This document shows positions 53,477 to 60,590 of a DNA stretch of 64,000 nt, piece by piece. Origin of the DNA: Foliamicus sp965115835 (GTDB lineage: Bacteria; Pseudomonadota; Gammaproteobacteria; Steroidobacterales; Foliamicaceae); assembly GCA_965115835.1 (NCBI GenBank), contig OZ220471.1, positions 434,001 to 498,000 of the forward strand. Reading direction: 5' to 3'. The translations under genes were made by a program, and so were the position numbers. Below the pieces are notes generated by a model that worked only from the letters and a program-made list of their open reading frames with translations, searched no databases and was not told the DNA's origin. Every line of letters begins with the position of its first letter. Positions within the stretch are counted from its first letter, which is position 1.

Positions 53477-55652
53477 CGCGAGCCCCCGTCTCGGGCGCAA
53501 CCATCCCCGGAGTGAACAGCGGCAGGTCGTCCTGCCAGTCGGCGGCGGTTGCAGTCAAGGCAATCGCCTCGGGATCACCGAAACCGACTATCCAGCGGCG
53601 GAAGGCGGCAATCTTTTGCGACGTTGGCATCGACCGATTCCAGACCGTTCGGAGATTCCATACAGCCATCCGGGTCAGATGGCCGAATACGATGCATCGT
53701 GTGTCGCCCCGGGTAGCCTGCCTTCCTGCCGCAGAGAGTTTCGCGAGATCATCGCTCACGATCTCAACCAGCCGTTCGGACGAGTCGAACAACCATGCCT
53801 CCGGTATCTCGCCAGTGCTGCGGCAAACAAATACGGTATCGACGATCGAGGACGCCGTGCCATGAATATGGATCGAACTGCGCATCTCGGAGGGACACGG
53901 TAGCGATGCCGAACAGACCAGGCCAGCGTCCAGGACGGCTACTCCGACTGCGCAATAGGCGTCAAGTTGATTGTGATGGTAAGTGAAGACGAGCGGCGCG
54001 CCGGGCTTCAGCGCGCGGGCCATTTGCCTGTAGACCTTCGATAGCCCTTCAGTGAAGTGCTCCAGGCCGCGTGCCTGGGTGATGTTGCCGGTCAACTCCG
54101 CAGGCGAGCGCGTGAGCGGACGCTCGAATCCGTCGGTGTTTTTGTCGGCGAGCCGTCGCAGCCAGACATAGCAGAAATCCATCAGTTCGGCGTACTGCAC
54201 ATTGCCGAAATAAGGCGGATCGGTGAGCACGGCGTCGAGGCTGTGCGCAGCCAACTCGATTCCGGCCGCGTCCTTGCAATGGATTGCGACGCGGCGCCGG
54301 ACGCCGTTGAGGCGCTCGCCTATCCTCTCGCCTTCGATCGGCGCCCGGATCTTGCGCGAGCCGACTTCCTGTACCTCATAGGGCGCCTCGCAATAGCGTT
54401 TTGCCCTGACGTACTTGTCCACGATGTTCGACCAGCCGCCTGACCCGACATTGGCGCCCGTGCGGCTGACAATCCCCAGCATGTTCGACTCGCACTGTAC
54501 CAGACTCACCGGAAAACCGTGCACGGAGAAGATGTCCAGCGCCTTCAGCGCCGTCTGATCGTAGCGGCACAACATGTTCTGATAGCGCAACAGGTCGGAC
54601 AGATTGGTTGCCAGCGCGCGCCGCACCCGCTCGTCGTCCGTAGCCGCGACCAGCCGACAACTCAGTTCCAGTCCGAGAAGCTGGCGGGGACTGAACATCT
54701 CCCGATAGCGGGAGTAACCCCAGCGGCTCAGCCGCGCTGTCTCGTCGCCAGCAGGAATGGTTTCGTCCGGCACGAAACGGGCAGTCATCCGCCGCCATCG
54801 TTTCGCGGCTGATGCTGCCCGGGCGAGATCCTCCGCATCGGGCTTCTTGAAGAAGCGCCCCCTGTGTTCGGCCTTGCGTTGCGGGTTGTAGTACTCGATC
54901 GCGAAAAGCCGGTGAGCCGGTGGTTTGCCCGTCTTTCCCGGATAGGCGTTCGTGTGGCCGCAATGCGGACAATTACATCGACCTCGGCGAGCAGGGCCGC
55001 GCCGGAGCAATGTCGTTCCGCAGGCGGTGCAGTTGCCGGGGGACTCGCGGCATTCGGCTTCATTGAGTTCGCCGCACATCGGACAGATCAGAACAGGCTT
55101 CGGGTGCCGCCGGTTCTCCGCCAGCACGTAGCCGGGAAAAAGGTCGAAGGAACGCCCGCATGCTTCGCAATCGCGCACCTTGACCCAGAGAAAGGATTTC
55201 ACGGGAACATCGTCATCGCCATAGAGGGGGCAGGTCGTCCGGTAGTAGCCGTCAACTTCGGCGCGAAGTGCGGCCAGCAGCCCGTTTGCGGACCGCCGGT
55301 AAACATCCAGATTCAGATGGCTGATCTCCTCGCGAACAATCCAGGCCGACATTGGATTGATATCGAATCCTTCCACATCGCAGCCGACCCGGTTGGCCTC
55401 AATGAGCGGCGTCCCGCCACCCATGAACGGATCGGCGATCTTCACTCCCGGGAAACCATGCGGTCGGAAGAACGCCTGCTGCAGGCAGTCCGCGGTGAAT
55501 TCCGAGAGGAGCAGGCCCCGGAACAGGGTTCCCGGCCGGCGTGCGAACCACTTGTGGACGCCGATAATGGGACGATAGTTCTGCTGGATCTGTTTCTCCC
55601 GGAGCGACATCCGGGCGACAAACGGAACGTCGAATCTCTGCTCGATACTCAT
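53460..55652 (-). CDS. DUF1156-type zinc-ribbon DNA methyltransferase
   Basis: Predicted adenine- or cytosine-N4-specific DNA methyltransferase of the DUF1156/COG1743 type, 730 aa. The N-terminus IIGVHKWFARRPGTLFRGL is diagnostic of DUF1156. Methylase motifs are ADPFMGGGT at 73-81 (SAM binding) and catalytic DPPY at 478-481, separated by a region with several CxxC zinc-ribbon pairs (CEACG, CPMCG, CTACG, CPHCG) that probably read the target. ATG 55652 (MSIEQRFDVP) starts the conserved part; upstream codons in frame look non-coding. The nuclease gene overlaps its 3' end. Confidence 0.82.
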   Translation of the reverse strand: MSIEQRFDVPFVARMSLREKQIQQNYRPIIGVHKWFARRPGTLFRGLLLSEFTADCLQQAFFRPHGFPGVKIADPFMGGGTPLIEANRVGCDVEGFDINPMSAWIVREEISHLNLDVYRRSANGLLAALRAEVDGYYRTTCPLYGDDDVPVKSFLWVKVRDCEACGRSFDLFPGYVLAENRRHPKPVLICPMCGELNEAECRESPGNCTACGTTLLRRGPARRGRCNCPHCGHTNAYPGKTGKPPAHRLFAIEYYNPQRKAEHRGRFFKKPDAEDLARAASAAKRWRRMTARFVPDETIPAGDETARLSRWGYSRYREMFSPRQLLGLELSCRLVAATDDERVRRALATNLSDLLRYQNMLCRYDQTALKALDIFSVHGFPVSLVQCESNMLGIVSRTGANVGSGGWSNIVDKYVRAKRYCEAPYEVQEVGSRKIRAPIEGERIGERLNGVRRRVAIHCKDAAGIELAAHSLDAVLTDPPYFGNVQYAELMDFCYVWLRRLADKNTDGFERPLTRSPAELTGNITQARGLEHFTEGLSKVYRQMARALKPGAPLVFTYHHNQLDAYCAVGVAVLDAGLVCSASLPCPSEMRSSIHIHGTASSIVDTVFVCRSTGEIPEAWLFDSSERLVEIVSDDLAKLSAAGRQATRGDTRCIVFGHLTRMAVWNLRTVWNRSMPTSQKIAAFRRWIVGFGDPEAIALTATAADWQDDLPLFTPGMVAPETGARDAVSF

Positions 55653-56025
55653 CGCGGCATCGCCCCGCCGGCGCCTGTCCGGGCAGAGAAGTCCTTCGGG
55701 TCGAAACGTGCGCGAGACCGATACATCCCCCGTTTGGCCATTGCGCTCAGCGCAACACAAGGAGAACAAGCCGGATTGACCGTGAGTCCAGCGGGTTTTG
55801 GGCGTTTCCGGAGGCGGATCATGCGAGCAAGCATAATGCCGCGCGAAACCGTCGACAATGCGCTGGAATTCATGGGCAATCGCGCCAAAATTCCCGAAAC
55901 GCTTCGCCGAGCCGCGCGCGTACGAGCGGGAGAATCGACAAGGCAGCGCCATTGTGGACACAGTCGGTCTGACTGCGGCCAGAAATAGGCGCAACCGTGC
56001 GGGGTCTTCCGGCGAGACAGTCCGG
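55653..56025. other. 373-nt gap upstream of the methyltransferase, no gene seen
   Basis: Short frames on both strands here read as low-complexity, Arg-rich peptides and I see no conserved gene. The stretch is the boundary between the nuclease/methylase island and the GTPase gene and contains a candidate minus-strand promoter. Confidence 0.4.
55830..55858 (-). promoter_or_regulatory. Candidate methyltransferase promoter
   Basis: On the minus strand TTGTCG (55853-55858) and TATGCT (55830-55835), each matching four of six consensus bases, are spaced 17 nt, 177 nt before the methyltransferase ATG. Confidence 0.3.
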
Positions 56026-57069
56026 TCAGCGGTGGTGAAGCTCCAGGATGTCCCCGTCTCGAATCGCATGCCGGGGGCTGACCTGCTGGCCGTCGTAGAC
56101 CTTTTCGCCCCAGATGCGGGCAAAGCGCAGGCTGCCGGCTATTTCCCCATGCACCAGAGTGGCCAGATCACTGACCGTGGCGCCATGCCGCAAGGTAAAG
56201 GGCCGTCCCAGATCCGGCGGTTTGCCGGGGGATTTGGTGTAGGCGCGCACCACGCCCAGACCCTTGAACAGGAACTCGGGAATCGCTTCCAGGTTCGCGC
56301 CGCTTCGGGCTGAAACGGCTATCGTCGGGAAACCCGGTATGGCGCCTTGTCGCGAAAGACGCTCCGGGCCGACTCCGAGATCGATCTTGTTGGCGATCAG
56401 GAGGGCAGGGAGGCGGATCCGGAACAGGTCCTCGAAGGTGTCCTGGCTTGGCGCCCTGCGCTTCTTGCGACGCGGTTTGCGAGCGTCCGGCATCCCGGGC
56501 CACTCCGATACCAGGTTGACACGCTTGTCGGCCATTTTCTCCAGCACCACCGCCAGATCTTCCTCGCAACCCGGCGATGCGATGTCGGCCACCAGCAGCA
56601 CGGCGTCGGCGGGCTGCAGCGCAGTTCCAAGCCAGGGCGGCGTACGCTCGCTCGCGACCGGAGGGAGATCCACGAGTTGAAAGTGAATGTCGCGGTAGGG
56701 GGCCATGCCGGGTATCGGGCTCTCGGTCGTGTATGGCCAGGCGCCCACTGTGCTCTGCGACCCCGTCAAGGCCGAGTGCAGCATGGACTTGCCGGCATTG
56801 GGGGGTCCCAGCAAGGCGACCTGGGCCGCTCCCTCGCGACGCACGGCGTGGGCAGGCCCGGAGCGGGCGCCGCCCTTGCGCGGCGCGGAAAGCTCCGTGG
56901 CGAGCTGCTTGATCCGCGTCTTGATGTCCGCCTGAACATGTTCCGTGCCCTTGTGCTTGGGAATCAGACGCAGCATCTCACGCAGGCAGCGCAGGCGATC
57001 CGCCGGGTCCCTGGTTTCGCGAAACGCCTGTTCGGCTTTCCTGTATTCCGGCGTGACGTTGGTGGGCAT
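56026..57069 (-). CDS. DRG-like GTPase with C-terminal TGS domain
   Basis: 347-aa translation-type GTPase of the Obg/DRG class. It has an N-terminal helical segment (1-80), G1 P-loop GPPNAGKS at 88-95, a switch region ending TVGAWPYTT, G3 as DLPP where canonical members have DxxG, G4 NKID and G5 SAR, then a TGS domain at the end (AYTKSPGKPPDLGRPFTL, FARIWGEKVYDGQQV, RDGDILELHH). The TGS and YTK-PG-PD pattern match the DRG family, mostly archaeal and eukaryotic. ATG 57069 is divergent from pyrB. The G3 change could impair hydrolysis. Confidence 0.78.
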   Translation of the reverse strand: MPTNVTPEYRKAEQAFRETRDPADRLRCLREMLRLIPKHKGTEHVQADIKTRIKQLATELSAPRKGGARSGPAHAVRREGAAQVALLGPPNAGKSMLHSALTGSQSTVGAWPYTTESPIPGMAPYRDIHFQLVDLPPVASERTPPWLGTALQPADAVLLVADIASPGCEEDLAVVLEKMADKRVNLVSEWPGMPDARKPRRKKRRAPSQDTFEDLFRIRLPALLIANKIDLGVGPERLSRQGAIPGFPTIAVSARSGANLEAIPEFLFKGLGVVRAYTKSPGKPPDLGRPFTLRHGATVSDLATLVHGEIAGSLRFARIWGEKVYDGQQVSPRHAIRDGDILELHHR

Positions 57070-57120
57070 TGCGCCCGGAAGTTTACCCCTGGGCGACATC
57101 CTTCGGGGATAATCGCGGCC

Positions 57121-58113
57121 ATGAGCGCTCGAAGCGGGTTCTTCCATGTCATCGATACCCGGCAGTTCGATCGGGGGATGCTGGATCGCTTGTGTCGCCT
57201 GGCGACCCGGGCGCGCACCCTGGCGAAGTCGCGCAAGGGAGCTCGCAAGCTCAGGGAGCTGGCGCCCGACCGCCGCGCCATGCTGTATTTCACCCAGCCG
57301 TCCACGCGAACCTTCCTGTCCTTCAACAGCGCCTGCCATATCCTCGGAATGCAGACCAGCGAGATTCGCAGCCCGTCGATTTCCTCGGAAATGAAAGGGG
57401 AAACCTTCGAGGACAGCATCCGGACTTTCAGTTCCTATGCCGACGTGATCATCATGCGCACTCCGCAGGGAGGCAAGGCGGCCCGCGCCGCCGGGTTGAT
57501 GGATTCGATCCCGCGGCCGGTTCCGGTCATCAACGCCGGCAGCGGGCCGGACCAGCATCCCACCCAGGCCTTGCTGGACATCTACACGCTGGAGCGCAGT
57601 TTCGAGCAACGCGGCGGCATTGACGGCAAGACGGTCGCGATGATGGGCGACCTGCGTCGCGGGCGAACTGTGCGGTCTCTCAGCTACCTGATGAAGAACT
57701 ACCGGGATGTGCGCCTGTGTTTCGTGGCTCCGCCAGGTTTCGAGATCAAACAGGACATCCTCGACCACCTGGACCTGCACAATGTGGCCTACGAATCGAC
57801 GAGCCGTCTGGATGAAGTGGCCGCCCGACTGGATGCACTGTACGTCACGCGGCTTCAGTCCGAGTACGATGCGCAGGAGCCGGTGGGCGCCGAATACGCA
57901 TCCTGCGCCATTGGCCCGGAGCAGCTGAAAAAGCTCCCTTCCGGGGCGGTCATCATGCATCCCCTGCCTCGCGGCCCGGAACTCGACCCCTCAATCGACA
58001 ACGACCCGCGCGTCATGTACTGGCGCCAGGAACGCAACGGCATGTGGATGCGGGTGGCGCTGCTGGCGACGATCTTCGGCCTGGACCATGATACGGAGCT
58101 GGATTTTTCTTGA
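57121..58113 (+). CDS. pyrB: Aspartate carbamoyltransferase
   Basis: Commits carbamoyl phosphate and aspartate to pyrimidine synthesis. The 330-aa chain has the carbamoyl-phosphate site S61TRT64, the loop SISSEMKGETFEDSI with Lys92, H146PTQALLD and the aspartate-domain HPLPRGPEL near the C-terminus. Ornithine carbamoyltransferase shares several of these, but HPLPR rather than HCLP favours the aspartate enzyme. No pyrI or dihydroorotase gene is adjacent. ATG 57121 is 51 nt from the divergent GTPase start. Confidence 0.85.
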   Translation: MSARSGFFHVIDTRQFDRGMLDRLCRLATRARTLAKSRKGARKLRELAPDRRAMLYFTQPSTRTFLSFNSACHILGMQTSEIRSPSISSEMKGETFEDSIRTFSSYADVIIMRTPQGGKAARAAGLMDSIPRPVPVINAGSGPDQHPTQALLDIYTLERSFEQRGGIDGKTVAMMGDLRRGRTVRSLSYLMKNYRDVRLCFVAPPGFEIKQDILDHLDLHNVAYESTSRLDEVAARLDALYVTRLQSEYDAQEPVGAEYASCAIGPEQLKKLPSGAVIMHPLPRGPELDPSIDNDPRVMYWRQERNGMWMRVALLATIFGLDHDTELDFS

Positions 58114-58120
58114 TAATAAA

Positions 58121-58135
58121 AATGAATTATTCATT
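58121..58135. promoter_or_regulatory. Palindromic operator-like site
   Basis: AATGAAT-T-ATTCATT is a perfect 7-1-7 inverted repeat in an AT-rich gap inside otherwise GC-rich DNA. It overlaps the expected -35 position of the downstream extended -10 promoter. It has the geometry of a Fur or LysR-type operator but little base identity to the Fur consensus. Confidence 0.45.
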
Positions 58136-58144
58136 CTAACAAAA

Positions 58145-58153
58145 TGATATATT
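58145..58153 (+). promoter_or_regulatory. Extended -10 promoter of the acylase gene
   Basis: TG-A-TATATT is an extended -10 element (hexamer 58148-58153) 34 nt before the acylase ATG. The -35 position (AATTAT, 58125-58130) is poor and lies within the palindrome, so transcription could be controlled by whatever binds there. Confidence 0.45.
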
Positions 58154-58187
58154 TTGCATTAATTGAGAATTTTTCAGGACGGGGAAC

Positions 58188-60590
58188 ATGCTGAAAAGGA
58201 TCGTTGCCGGTCTTGTTGCGACGATTGTGATGCTGGCTGCGGCCGGGGCATTGGGCCTTGTCTGGCTTCGCAGCAACAACCTCCCGGAACGGGCCGGCGC
58301 AATCAACGACAAGCGGGTTCTGGGGATCCTGGACGGCGAGGTTCTGGTGAAGCGCGACCGGCAGGGAATCCCGTATGTTTACGCCGATACACTGGCGGAC
58401 GCGATCCGTATCCAGGGTTTTGTCACTGCCCAGGATCGCCTGCCACAGATGCTGCTCACGCGCGAACTCGTCCATGGCCGGCTGGCGGAGCAGATCGGCG
58501 AGGCCGGAGTGAACAGCGACCGGCTGCTGCGGGTCGTGGGCCTGAGCCGCATGGGGCGCGTGTGGGCGCGGCAACTCGAATCTCCGGCCCGCGAGCTGCA
58601 TGAATGGTACCTGGAAGGTGTAAATGCCTACATCGCGACGCAGCAGGACGAATTTCCGCTGGCGGTGCGACTGTCGCCAAACCCTCCGGCGCCGTTCGCG
58701 CTGGAGGATCTCACGACGCAATATCTGTTTTTGGCCTTCAACAGCTCCTCGAACTGGCGCACGGAGTTGCTGAGCCAAGCCCTGGTCGATCGCCTGGGAC
58801 GCCGTCAGGCTGCGGAAATTTCCATGCTCACCGTCAACCCGGACGACGAAAGCGAATGGGCCGCCGATTACCGTCTGGCAGGGGATTCCGTTGCAGAGGC
58901 GCCACCGCCACAAGCGCTTGCCGAAATTCCCGAACCGACCGGCGGTTCGAACAGTTGGGCGACTTCGGGGGCTCGCTCGTCCCGAGGCGCGCCCATTGTG
59001 GCCAACGATCCGCATATCGATGTGCGCCGGTTGCCGGGGATCTGGCATCCGGTCGGTCTGATAACCCCCCGATGGCGGGCAGTCGGCGCGGCTGGGGCAG
59101 GGCTTCCGGGTCTTGGAGTAGGGCGTTCGAGTCAGATCGCCTGGGGTGTGACCAACGCCTATTCCGACGTGATCGACCTGTTCATCGAGCAGGACGATCC
59201 CGAGCGCCCGGGGCATTATCTGGAAGGCGAAGAATCCCTGCCGTATCGTCTGGTTTCGGAAGTCATGCGGGTGCGGGACCGCAGCGCGCCGGACGGCTAT
59301 CGAAAGATACCGCTGAAAATCCGTTACACCCGCCGTGGCCCGGTCATATCGGACCACGGACTGACTCATGGCGACGGCCGTGTGTATTCGCTGCGCTGGA
59401 GCATGGCGGAGAACATCGGCAACCAGACGGGCATCGAGCGGCTCATGCTGGCCGCCAACGTTGGCGAGGCCGGCCGCGCAATCGCCGATATCAATGCGCC
59501 GTACAACTACACTGTAGGAGACACCCGTGGCAATATCGCCCACTTCACGGCCGGAAGCGTGCCCATGAGGCGGCGGAGCGACGGGGCCCTGCCGGTTCGG
59601 GTAACCAGTGCTGAAGACGAATGGGCAGGCTGGGCGCCCTTCGAGCAGGCCCCGGGATGCGTCAATCCCGAGCGGGGCTGGGTGGGCAACGCCAACCACC
59701 GCACAGTGCGCGGGGATTTTGCCGGCATCTGGACGACCTATGCAGCCGCTTCCTGGCGCTACCGCCGCATGCAGGAGCTTTTCGACGGCCCGGAGACGCT
59801 GTCTGCCGACGATCACTGGGCGGCGATCAACGATACCCTGAACCCGATGGGGCGGAGTCTGGCGCCGCTGATGGTAACGGCGCTGGAATCCGACCCGGAA
59901 ACGCGCTGGGCGGCGGACATTCTCCGCAGATGGAATTACTTCGATGAACCGGAGTACGCAGCGCCTGCGGTATTCCAGTCCATCATGAACCATCTGGTGT
60001 CGAGGATTGTCCGCGACGAACTGGGCGACGAGCTGGCGCGGCTCTACGCATCCGATATCTACTACTGGCAGGAACGGATGCAGCGGATGCTGCTGGCCGG
60101 TGAATGGGATTGGTTTGACGACCGCACGACAGAGAAAATCGAAGGCCGCGACGATATGCTCAGGGCTGCGGCGCGCGACGCCCGGAGAGAATTGACATCG
60201 CGCTTGGGCAACGATCCCGAAAGTTGGCGTTGGGGAGACCTGAGCCGCTTCCGATTTCGCAACCCCTGGGTTCCGGGCCGCTTGGCGGATCGGCTGCTGG
60301 GCGGAGGCGACTATCCTGGCCGCGGCTCCGGAGAAACGCTTGGACGCGCGCGCTTCCCCGGTTTGGGCGACTACGACCCGCGCGTGATCGATTCACTGCG
60401 GTTCGTGGCCGACCTGGGCGATCCCGACAAGGTGCTGGCCGTGATACCGGGAGGAGTGAGCGCCCGCCTGTTCGACCGGCATCTGAACGATCAGCTTCCG
60501 ACATGGTTGTCCGGGAAGGCTGGCTACTGGTGGTTTTCCGACAGTGCGATCGCCGCCGACACGGTTGCCGAAATGAGATTTGCGCCGTGA
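58188..60590 (+). CDS. Penicillin-acylase-family N-terminal-nucleophile amidase
   Basis: 800-residue amidohydrolase of the penicillin G acylase superfamily, which cleaves acyl amides and acyl-homoserine lactones. An N-terminal hydrophobic segment (VATIVMLAAAGALGLVW) predicts periplasmic or membrane-anchored location. The self-processing site is Gly253|Ser254 in TGGSNSWATSG; Ser254 becomes the N-terminal nucleophile of the beta chain, and Asn-rich NDPHIDVR and SNxx elements follow. The alpha chain shows DRQGIPYVYADTLADA and GFVTAQDRLPQM. Its stop overlaps the next gene's start as GTGA. The substrate is not predictable from sequence. Confidence 0.86.
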   Translation: MLKRIVAGLVATIVMLAAAGALGLVWLRSNNLPERAGAINDKRVLGILDGEVLVKRDRQGIPYVYADTLADAIRIQGFVTAQDRLPQMLLTRELVHGRLAEQIGEAGVNSDRLLRVVGLSRMGRVWARQLESPARELHEWYLEGVNAYIATQQDEFPLAVRLSPNPPAPFALEDLTTQYLFLAFNSSSNWRTELLSQALVDRLGRRQAAEISMLTVNPDDESEWAADYRLAGDSVAEAPPPQALAEIPEPTGGSNSWATSGARSSRGAPIVANDPHIDVRRLPGIWHPVGLITPRWRAVGAAGAGLPGLGVGRSSQIAWGVTNAYSDVIDLFIEQDDPERPGHYLEGEESLPYRLVSEVMRVRDRSAPDGYRKIPLKIRYTRRGPVISDHGLTHGDGRVYSLRWSMAENIGNQTGIERLMLAANVGEAGRAIADINAPYNYTVGDTRGNIAHFTAGSVPMRRRSDGALPVRVTSAEDEWAGWAPFEQAPGCVNPERGWVGNANHRTVRGDFAGIWTTYAAASWRYRRMQELFDGPETLSADDHWAAINDTLNPMGRSLAPLMVTALESDPETRWAADILRRWNYFDEPEYAAPAVFQSIMNHLVSRIVRDELGDELARLYASDIYYWQERMQRMLLAGEWDWFDDRTTEKIEGRDDMLRAAARDARRELTSRLGNDPESWRWGDLSRFRFRNPWVPGRLADRLLGGGDYPGRGSGETLGRARFPGLGDYDPRVIDSLRFVADLGDPDKVLAVIPGGVSARLFDRHLNDQLPTWLSGKAGYWWFSDSAIAADTVAEMRFAP

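Noticed and set aside
58121..58135. Fur box reading of the palindrome
   Set aside because: The 7-1-7 geometry fits but only three of seven half-site bases match the Fur consensus, so I call it an unassigned operator-like site.
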